Assembly (NCBI GenBank): GCA_021802685.1
Contig: JAJZRM010000049.1
Coordinates: 1 to 11,345 of the forward strand
Direction of reading: 5' to 3'
Source of the DNA: Deltaproteobacteria bacterium
GTDB lineage: Bacteria > Desulfobacterota > Deferrimicrobia > Deferrimicrobiales > Deferrimicrobiaceae
DNA: 11,345 bases
Within the stretch, counting starts at the first letter, position 1, and every line of letters begins with the position of its first letter. Position numbers and translations under genes: made by a program. Positions 5,871 to 11,345 of the stretch are shown here, one piece after another. Under the pieces are notes generated by a model that worked only from the letters and a program-made list of their open reading frames with translations, made no database searches and had not been told where the DNA came from.

Positions 5871-7679
5871 TCACCTGGGATGCCGTGACCTTCGAACCTG
5901 CCGGTACCCGAACACAATGGCCGGCAGCAGCAGGAAGAGAAAGGCGACGATCGCGGAAGCATCGGCGTTTCCTGGAAAACGCGGGACATAAAGGCAGCCG
6001 CCTCCGCCGCCACCCGATGAAGGGGCAGGGGGTGGAGGGGGCTCCCCGGGGACGATGTTCCCCCACCAGGTTCCCCAGCGGTCCCTTTCATCGGGAATCT
6101 GGGCGTACTCCTGGAGGGTCCAGAACGTCGTGTCGTCCGTCGGGTCCACCATGGTGGCGCTGAAGTCGCCCCATCGATTCGAGGTTCCGGACAAGGTCTT
6201 GTAGTAAGGGGCCTCGCCGGCTTTCAGCAGGGTCACGGGATCCGCCGTGCCCGTGGAAGGCCAGACGATGGTGTACCACCCTCCCGCGAATTCGGTGGAT
6301 GATGAACCGGTGAATCCGATCGCCGCGACGTTGTCCTTGTTGACCGCGATGGAAGGGTAGTAGTACCACCGGTTTGAATCGGTGATCCGCCCCTGTGTCA
6401 CGATCGTGTTGGAAACCGGGTTGATTCGGTACCAGGCGACCTCGACCTTCCCGCTCGGGCCGACGACGTGGTGGGTGGCCCAGACGGAGCCGTTCCGATA
6501 CACGGCGTTCAGCATGCGCGTGTCCGACGTGTCGATGGTATTGTCGTTTCCAAGTCCAAGTTGCGGGGCCCCCGGAGTGGATATCATGGGGGCATAGGAT
6601 GTAATCCCCGGGACCGTCGCCGGGGAGTTCAGCACGGGGGTGCCGGAGATGTTGTCGATCCGGGTGAGGGCCAGCTGGGTCGAAGACCCCTCGGAGACGA
6701 GGTACTGCGACGCGGAAGTGCCGAAGGTGTGGGCGGGCTGCCGGGAGAACCCGCTGAACAAAGGGCCGTGGAACTCGAACCAGGTGATGGTGCTGTTTCC
6801 GTTGAGCACGTTGTCACTCTTGGGGATAATCCACAACTTGCCGTACTGGGCGCCGTCGTTGTTGTCGAACATATTGGCTGTAATGTAAATATTGAATTCA
6901 TCTACCCCAAGTCCCGGATAATCCGCGAAATTATTCGTCTGAATGGTGTTGTTGTCGAGGTCCGCGTCGATGGCCCACTTGTCCCACGGGTCCAGCGGGT
7001 TGGACGTGGAGGATACGGCGAACAGGACCCACGAGTGGGTGGTGATCGTGCAATCGAGGGTGACGGCGACGAACCGGCCGCTGTGCTGGTCGTACAGGAT
7101 CTTGGGGTCGAAGGGGAAATCCGCCGCGGGCCCCAGGGAGGACCAGAACGATTCGAGGGTGACGTTGTCGAGCTTTTCCCCCGCCTTGCTGAACACTCCC
7201 CATTCGCTGTTCAGGAGGCTCACGAGGTGGGCGGGCCCCGCCGCGCCCATCGTGTCGGGCGGGATCAGGTCCCCCGCCTCGGGGGGGAGATTTTCGAGTC
7301 CCTTGAAGTTGGAAGCAAGTACCGATGACCGCAGGCCGGGGATCGGTCCGGATGGAGTTTCCGAGGCAACGGGAGCCGCCGTAGCCGACGGTTCGATTCC
7401 GGCCGGGGGAGCGGGCCTGGGAGTCCGGCGGAACGGGATGGCGCGTTCCGGCCTGCCCCGCTTCGGAAGGCGGCTTGGCGCAAGCGCCCGGACTTCCGCC
7501 AACGATTCCCGGGCATGGGGTACGTTCGCGGTGACCGCCGACCCGACCGTCCTCCCTTCGGGCGCTCCCTCCGGGGCCCCGGAAACCGCAAGGACCGCGG
7601 AAGCCAGGAACAGGAGGGGAACCCAGAGGATCCGTCCGCGGGGCGAATGTCGATCCTTGCGCGAGGAATGCGTCTCCAT
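5871..7679 (-). CDS. Secreted protein of unknown function with a Gly6-Cys C-terminal sorting-type tail
   Basis: A 602-residue exported protein, function unknown. Residues 15-35 form a signal peptide (ILWVPLLFLASAVLAVSGAP). Residues 49-84 carry VTANVPHARES...IPFR, shared with the end of the preceding lipoprotein. After a Pro-rich linker, residues about 120-540 form a beta-rich body with DLIPPDTMGAAGPAHLVSLL (137-156), FPFDPKILYDQHSGRFVAV (188-206), NNFADYPGLGVDEFNIYITA (249-268) and YYYPSIAVNKDNVAAIGF (439-456). These resemble repeated strands of a propeller-like secreted family that is uncharacterised. The C-terminus is Pro5, SSGGGGGGC (Cys561), a hydrophobic segment at about 574-591 and RQVRRSRHPR, the layout of cysteine-containing CTERM sorting signals. 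ATG at 7679 lies 5 bases after the lipoprotein stop; the nearest GGAGG is 15 bases away, so translation may be coupled. An open extension upstream would read through the lipoprotein gene in another frame and is not used. Confidence 0.88.
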   Translation of the reverse strand: METHSSRKDRHSPRGRILWVPLLFLASAVLAVSGAPEGAPEGRTVGSAVTANVPHARESLAEVRALAPSRLPKRGRPERAIPFRRTPRPAPPAGIEPSATAAPVASETPSGPIPGLRSSVLASNFKGLENLPPEAGDLIPPDTMGAAGPAHLVSLLNSEWGVFSKAGEKLDNVTLESFWSSLGPAADFPFDPKILYDQHSGRFVAVTLDCTITTHSWVLFAVSSTSNPLDPWDKWAIDADLDNNTIQTNNFADYPGLGVDEFNIYITANMFDNNDGAQYGKLWIIPKSDNVLNGNSTITWFEFHGPLFSGFSRQPAHTFGTSASQYLVSEGSSTQLALTRIDNISGTPVLNSPATVPGITSYAPMISTPGAPQLGLGNDNTIDTSDTRMLNAVYRNGSVWATHHVVGPSGKVEVAWYRINPVSNTIVTQGRITDSNRWYYYPSIAVNKDNVAAIGFTGSSSTEFAGGWYTIVWPSTGTADPVTLLKAGEAPYYKTLSGTSNRWGDFSATMVDPTDDTTFWTLQEYAQIPDERDRWGTWWGNIVPGEPPPPPAPSSGGGGGGCLYVPRFPGNADASAIVAFLFLLLPAIVFGYRQVRRSRHPR

Positions 7680-7684
7680 GGGAT

Positions 7685-8527
7685 TTATCTTGATCCTCCG
7701 TTTCGGGGCGCCGGTTGCGGCGGTATGTCGTTGTTGTCTCCCCGGGGATAGGAACGGAACGGTATCGAAACTTCCCCCCGGGAAGGGGGAGGTTCCCTTG
7801 CGTCCCGCTTCTTCATGTCGGAAACCGATTCCTTCGAGTGCGGAACGTCCTTCGTCACCGTCCCGCCGGCCGCCTTCTCGTTCTCCGTTCCCTTTTCGAG
7901 GTAGATGACCCGTTCGATCTCCAGGAGCCGGGGAACCCCGGACCACGGGCCGGACACCAGCAGGTTCGGCCCGCCGCGGGAGAGGATCCGGAAACCGGCG
8001 GCTGCCACCTGCCGCTCCTCCGTTTCCCCGGGCACGGACCGGAAACGGGCGAGGATCGGGGCGTCCTTCCCGTCGGTGCCTTTCCCGTACCGCGCGAGCA
8101 GGTCGAGTTCGAGGGACGGGTCCAGGCGCGCCAGGCGGCCCTGGGGGCCGAACCATGCCAACCGGCGGACGGAAGGGTCTTTCAGCAGGGGGAGGACCTC
8201 GTTCGGGTGCAGGAGGAGGATCGCGGCGTTTCCGAATTCGTTCAGCAGCGGGATGGATGCCCGGTCGAGCATCGCGGACTGGCCGAGGAAGGCGTCCCCC
8301 CGGAATACGGCGATGGCCGCGAACGGCTCCTTTCCGCCCTCCCGCACGGTGTCCCGAAGCGCGTTGTCCCCACGGGTTTCCAGCAGTTCCTCCTCGGCGG
8401 CGCTCAAAGCGGCGTGTTTCGAATCCTCCGGGCATCCCGGCAGGAGGAACGCCGCCGCGAGCAGGGCAAGGAAGGCGGGGAGGGCCGCCCGGAGGGCGTT
8501 ACGGTTTCGGGGAAAGGTATCCGACAC
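7685..8527 (-). CDS. Lipoprotein with two tandem subtilase-propeptide-like domains, no protease domain
   Basis: A 280-residue lipoprotein. The GTG at 8527 overlaps the gspM end by 29 bases without a clear ribosome site; it is the only start that leaves a complete signal peptide. A hydrophobic run ends in the lipobox LPGC (29-32), so Cys32 should be lipidated. Two similar segments follow: about 66-131 (FAAIAVFRGD... to VLPLLKDPSVRRLAWFGPQG, then LARLDPSL) and about 155-212 (APILARFRSV... to VPRLLEIERVIYLEKG). The pattern, and especially VRRLAWFGPQGRLARLDPSL, resembles the paired N-terminal pro-regions of some S8 (subtilisin-like) peptidases, but no Asp/His/Ser catalytic domain follows. Residues 224-258 (VTKDVPHSKES...IPFR) are nearly repeated in the next protein. 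The last 20 residues are Pro/Asn-rich. Export and outer-membrane or periplasmic location are likely; inhibitor, chaperone or adaptor roles are inference. Confidence 0.85.
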   Translation of the reverse strand: MSDTFPRNRNALRAALPAFLALLAAAFLLPGCPEDSKHAALSAAEEELLETRGDNALRDTVREGGKEPFAAIAVFRGDAFLGQSAMLDRASIPLLNEFGNAAILLLHPNEVLPLLKDPSVRRLAWFGPQGRLARLDPSLELDLLARYGKGTDGKDAPILARFRSVPGETEERQVAAAGFRILSRGGPNLLVSGPWSGVPRLLEIERVIYLEKGTENEKAAGGTVTKDVPHSKESVSDMKKRDAREPPPSRGEVSIPFRSYPRGDNNDIPPQPAPRNGGSR

Positions 8528-9023
8528 GGAGGGTCACGTCCAGGTACCGGGCGTCGTCGTACCGGCTCTTCAGCGTCGCGGAGCGCACCACCATCGGAAC
8601 GTCCGGCCCCGACAGCCTCTGCAGCGTCTTGACGGCTTCCAGGTACGTCAGGTTTTCCAGCCGGACGTCGAACGACTCCTCGCGGAACGTCTCGCCGTCC
8701 CGCACGCCGCCGGATTTCACGCTGAACGCCGACTGCGGGATCGAGGCGTCCTGCAGGACGGTCGCAATGCGGGTAAGGGGGGATTCCTTCCGGTTGGCCG
8801 CCGCGCGGACGACCCCCGCCCGCTGGACGGTGTCCCTCTGGATTCGCTCGATCTCCGGCCGGGCCTTCCGAACCTCGGCCAGGTCGTTTTGGGCGGCGGC
8901 GGAGGCGCGGGCGAGCGTTTTCAGGCGGGAGACGCCCGGGAATACCACGAACGTGAAGAGCAGCAGGACCGCCGCCGCCGCGCCCCCGAGCACAAGGACC
9001 CTTTTCTCCCGGTCACGAAGCAC
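8499..9023 (-). CDS. gspM: Type II secretion system protein GspM
   Basis: Inner-membrane component of the T2SS assembly platform that partners GspL. 174 residues from the GTG at 9023, chosen because GGAAGGGG lies seven bases upstream and the gene then overlaps the gspL stop by 11 bases; a longer open frame to the right only shadows gspL. It has a short cytoplasmic end, one membrane segment (about 8-28: RVLVLGGAAAAVLLLFTFVV), a predicted coiled coil (about 33-75: LKTLARASAAAQNDLAEVRK and following) and a C-terminal ferredoxin-like domain (about 82-170: LTRIATVLQD, then FDVRLENLTYLEAVKTLQRL and DVTLRVGYL). This is the classic GspM/PilO-type layout. Sequence conservation in this family is low, so the call rests on layout and on the neighbouring gspL. 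Confidence 0.87.
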   Translation of the reverse strand: MLRDREKRVLVLGGAAAAVLLLFTFVVFPGVSRLKTLARASAAAQNDLAEVRKARPEIERIQRDTVQRAGVVRAAANRKESPLTRIATVLQDASIPQSAFSVKSGGVRDGETFREESFDVRLENLTYLEAVKTLQRLSGPDVPMVVRSATLKSRYDDARYLDVTLRVGYLSPKP

Positions 9024-10377
9024 GCCGGTCCCCCTTCCGTTCCGCGAGGATGGTGAACCGGACGGCGGTTCCCCTGGCGGTTCCCTCGGATCCTTGCACC
9101 GTAACGGAATATCCCGGTCCGAACGCGGTCGACAGCGCGGCGCGGTAGGTTTCCACCAGCTTGGCATCCCCCGCTTCTCCGGCGAGCCGCACGCGGTCGC
9201 TCTCCACCGAAGCTTCCCGCACGGCGATCTCCCCCTGCGGGAGGGCGCGCGAAGCGTGCGCCAGCAGAACCGCCGCGGGAGGGACGTCGGCGCCGAGCTC
9301 CTTCTGCTGGCGGTGAAGGGATGCGACCCTCTCCCGGATCTGCGTTCCGGCCTGGACCACGGACTTGACGTCCGGGGCCGCTTCCGCGAACTCCTTCCGC
9401 ACCTGGGCACGGACCTTGGCCACCTTCTGGTTTCCCACCCACACCGAGAATTGCATCGCCCCGAGGGCGAGGACGGCCGCCGCGCCCGCCGCGATCGTCG
9501 CCAGGCGCCGCCGGCGGAGTTCCCGATCCTTGTCCGCCGCCGCTTCCGCCGAGGTGCGCAGGGAAAAACCGCCGCCGACTTTCGGGAAAAAGGGCGCCAG
9601 GGCGGCCCCGTAGGCCGACAGGTGCGCGGAGGGGATCCCGCCGGGGAGCGGGAACGCCGCCGCTTCCGGGACGCTTTCCGCCAGGGGCGCAGGGAGGTCG
9701 CCGATCGTCCGGACCGGCGCGGGGAGGCCGTCGCCGTTCGAGGCCAATTCCCGGATCGCGGGCACGATCTCGCCGGGCGTGGCGGCCAGGGCCGCGGGGA
9801 ATTGGCGGGCGGCGCGCACCCCGCCCCCGGAGGCCCGCAGCAGGAGGATGTCGGAGAAGGTGGAAAGGATCAGCGCGTCGTCGCCGGCGTTTCCGGAGAC
9901 GAGGAGCAGGAGCGCGGCGTGGTCGGTGACGACGCGGTCCACGCGGATCCCCGCGGCCTGGAACGACTCGACGGTCTTTTCGACGAAGGAGCGCCTCGAC
10001 GAGACGGCGAGGAAGGTGTCCGGCGTTTCCGGAGCGGCCGGCAGCAGGTCGGACAGGATCTCGTCGTCCTCGATCGGCAGGTTCCCCTCGAGCTCGGCGA
10101 GGTGTATGGCCCGCGCCCGCGGGAGATCGGTTACGGGAAGCGCGACCGTGCGCAGGTACGTAAGCGAAGCGGGGAGCGTGATCACCGCCCCCGGGAGGGA
10201 ATCCGCGGGAACGTTGTTCCGCAGCTCGGAGGCGAGCGCCGCATGCTCCTCCGGCCCCCCGAACGGCTCCCGGCAAGGGATGTCGACGGCGGCGGCGACC
10301 CCGCAGGAGGTCGCCGTCCCTTCCAGCGCCACGGCGTGCAACCGGTCCCTGGATATGGAGATCCCGATCGTTATCAT
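9013..10377 (-). CDS. gspL: Type II secretion system protein GspL (PilM-like plus PilN-like)
   Basis: Inner-membrane platform protein linking the secretion ATPase GspE to GspM. 454 residues. The N-terminal part (1-265) has an actin-like PilM fold: MITIGISISRDRLHAVALEG at the start, AVITLPASLTYLRTVALPVT (64-83), the LAELEGNLPIEDDEIL segment (93-108), RVDRVVTDHAALLLLVSG (145-162) and SAYGAALAPFFP (254-265). Then come a basic stretch RRRR (288-291), one membrane segment (about 292-314) and a periplasmic PilN-like ferredoxin domain (about 366-447) ending in TAVRFTILAERKG. The fusion of both halves is the GspL layout, not separate PilM and PilN. ATG at 10377 follows AGAGG and lies seven bases after the gspN stop. 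Confidence 0.93.
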   Translation of the reverse strand: MITIGISISRDRLHAVALEGTATSCGVAAAVDIPCREPFGGPEEHAALASELRNNVPADSLPGAVITLPASLTYLRTVALPVTDLPRARAIHLAELEGNLPIEDDEILSDLLPAAPETPDTFLAVSSRRSFVEKTVESFQAAGIRVDRVVTDHAALLLLVSGNAGDDALILSTFSDILLLRASGGGVRAARQFPAALAATPGEIVPAIRELASNGDGLPAPVRTIGDLPAPLAESVPEAAAFPLPGGIPSAHLSAYGAALAPFFPKVGGGFSLRTSAEAAADKDRELRRRRLATIAAGAAAVLALGAMQFSVWVGNQKVAKVRAQVRKEFAEAAPDVKSVVQAGTQIRERVASLHRQQKELGADVPPAAVLLAHASRALPQGEIAVREASVESDRVRLAGEAGDAKLVETYRAALSTAFGPGYSVTVQGSEGTARGTAVRFTILAERKGDRRAS

Positions 10378-10384
10378 GATCCTC

Positions 10385-11239
10385 TCAGAAGAACTGGAAT
10401 TCCGCCCGCGGCGCCGCCAGCGGTCCGAATATCCTCAGATTAGCATTCTTTGCGTTTTTCGCCAGCATGTCGAAGAGGGTGCCGATCCGCCCCTCGAAGG
10501 GGTTCTGCACGCGGAGGTGCAATGTGACCGACGCCTGGCCCGGAGAGAGCACCCGCCGGATCTCCCCCGTGCCGTCCAGGCGGGATCCCTCGTAGTTGCC
10601 CAGGAGCCGCGGGACGCGAAGGACGTCCCCACGGACCACGAAGGTCATCGACACGTTGTCTATCCGCGCCTCGCGGATCGGCGAATTCGGGGTGGGGACG
10701 GGGATCCGAAGAAAATCGAACTCTCCGGACCCGTTCGCCGCCAGCCGCCCGCCGGAACCTTTCCATCGGGCGTCGACCCGCCGGATCGAAAACCCCGCGC
10801 CGGACCCCGAGAAGACGGGGAGCGGAATTTTCTCCGAGGAAACGCCCGCGACGGTCACCCGTCCGCGGCTCGGGTTCCAGAAGGCGGGGGAAAGCCGGAT
10901 GTCCGCGACGGCATTTCCCCGGGCGATCCGCAGGTGCGCCGGGAGCCAGCGGAACAACCCGGTCCACTCCCAGGAAGCGGTGACTTCGTCCAGCGGGACG
11001 GAGGGGCCCGGGCCGAAGGAGAGGGTGACCCCCTTGAACCGCAGTCCCAGGGGGAAGACGAACCGCGTGTCCGCGGCCGTGAGCTCCACGCCGGCGGTTT
11101 TCAGCGCCGCGCGGGACAAGGACAGGACAGTATCGCCGGGAAGGGTGACGGCGACCGTCAGCAGGAACCCGGCCAGAAACAGGGCGGCGCCCAGCGCGTA
11201 GAGCGTCGGGCGCCGCAGGTTGGCGTATCTACCGGGCAA
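10385..11239 (-). CDS. gspN: Type II secretion system protein GspN (deltaproteobacterial type)
   Basis: 284 residues. An N-terminal anchor (about 13-33: LYALGAALFLAGFLLTVAVT) is followed by a beta-rich periplasmic domain with AALKTAGVELTAADTRFVFP (44-63), GLRFKGVTLSFGPGPSVPLD (65-84), DARWKGSGGRLAANGSGEFD (156-175) and VTLHLRVQNPFEGRIGTLFD (238-257), typical of the GspN seen in deltaproteobacterial T2SS operons. It resembles the AsmA-like type of fold more than the enterobacterial GspN. The start is a TTG at 11239 with AAGGAAGG just upstream, overlapping the previous gene's stop by 11 bases; no ATG is available before the anchor. GspN is often dispensable and its exact role in secretion is not established. 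Order here is gspN-gspL-gspM, whereas gspL-gspM-gspN is the usual order. Confidence 0.88.
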   Translation of the reverse strand: MPGRYANLRRPTLYALGAALFLAGFLLTVAVTLPGDTVLSLSRAALKTAGVELTAADTRFVFPLGLRFKGVTLSFGPGPSVPLDEVTASWEWTGLFRWLPAHLRIARGNAVADIRLSPAFWNPSRGRVTVAGVSSEKIPLPVFSGSGAGFSIRRVDARWKGSGGRLAANGSGEFDFLRIPVPTPNSPIREARIDNVSMTFVVRGDVLRVPRLLGNYEGSRLDGTGEIRRVLSPGQASVTLHLRVQNPFEGRIGTLFDMLAKNAKNANLRIFGPLAAPRAEFQFF

Positions 11240-11345
11240 GGACCTTCCTTGCGGTCCTCCGGACCAGGAGCAGGATGGCTGGAAGGAACAGGACGGCCGA
11301 TCCCGGGACCCCGCCCTCCCCGCTCCGGCCGGGATCGCCGGCGAT
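11229..11345 (-). CDS. C-terminal end of an unidentified protein with a CTERM-like membrane tail
   Basis: The last 38 codons of a minus-strand gene that continues beyond the right edge, ending at TAG (11229-11231). The tail is Gly-rich (AGDPGRSGEGGVPGS), then one hydrophobic segment (AVLFLPAILLLV), then a basic end RRTARKVLAR. That is the architecture of C-terminal sorting signals such as GlyGly-CTERM, but this piece has no Cys. Its stop overlaps the gspN start, so it belongs to the same transcript. The body of the protein cannot be identified from this fragment; a secreted or surface enzyme or adhesin handled by the T2SS is possible. Confidence 0.7.
   Translation of the reverse strand: MAGDPGRSGEGGVPGSAVLFLPAILLLVRRTARKVLAR

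Noticed and set aside
7680..8435. N-terminal extension of the secreted-protein frame to 8435
   Set aside because: It overlaps the lipoprotein gene in another frame and is Arg/Pro/Gly-rich; the ATG at 7679 gives a proper signal peptide.
9024..9410. Extension of the gspM frame upstream of the GTG at 9023
   Set aside because: It lies wholly within gspL in another frame and is Arg/Ser-rich; a ribosome site and membrane segment fit the GTG.
8155..10443. A 762-codon open frame on the plus strand
   Set aside because: It is antisense to gspL, gspM and the lipoprotein gene, its translation is Arg/Gly-rich low complexity without domains, and the opposite strand has coherent T2SS proteins. It is a GC-rich shadow.
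1..11345. CRISPR arrays, tRNA or rRNA genes, transposases, phage genes
   Set aside because: No regularly spaced repeats, cloverleaf-like sequences or mobile-element proteins were seen; the window is almost fully accounted for by minus-strand coding genes.

Overview
All recognisable genes in this 11.3-kb, high-GC window lie on the minus strand, so the biology reads from right to left. The gene families (a deltaproteobacterial-type GspN, a PilM-like GspL, a Flp pilin with a GQGLTEY prepilin motif, and an FHA-type sigma-54 activator) suggest a deltaproteobacterium in the broad sense (Desulfobacterota/Desulfuromonadota-like or a related uncultured lineage). The sequence alone does not allow a finer assignment.

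Right part (11345 to 5871): the end of a type II secretion (T2SS) operon and apparent cargo genes. In transcription order it holds the C-terminal end of an unidentified protein with a Gly-rich, hydrophobic, Arg-rich tail; gspN; gspL; gspM; a lipoprotein; and a 602-residue secreted protein ending in a Gly6-Cys, hydrophobic, Arg-rich sorting-type tail. The genes overlap or sit within a few bases of each other, so they probably form one transcript. The lipoprotein looks like two tandem subtilase-propeptide-like domains without a protease. It shares a VPHxxES...IPFR segment with the next gene's product, which suggests the two proteins are a functional pair.

Middle (5870 to 4268): an FHA-AAA+-Fis sigma-54 activator gene. 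Sequences matching the sigma-54 -24/-12 consensus (GG and GC at exact spacing) lie just upstream of the activator and just upstream of the Flp pilin gene. These are the only two substantial non-coding gaps in the window. The simplest reading is an autoregulated activator that also switches on the pilus operon.

Left part (4267 to 1): the start of a Tad/Flp pilus operon. It holds flp pilin, a TadE-like pseudopilin, a TadG-like protein, a second TadE-like pseudopilin, an unidentified membrane-anchored protein, cpaB/rcpC, and the first 285 codons of the cpaC/rcpA secretin, which runs off the left edge. All are translationally coupled or nearly so. The pilus ATPase and platform genes (cpaE/tadZ, cpaF/tadA, tadB, tadC) would be expected beyond the left edge.

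No tRNA, rRNA, CRISPR array, insertion sequence or phage gene was seen. The parts most worth a second look are the lipoprotein/secreted-protein pair inside the T2SS operon and the two-promoter sigma-54 circuit.
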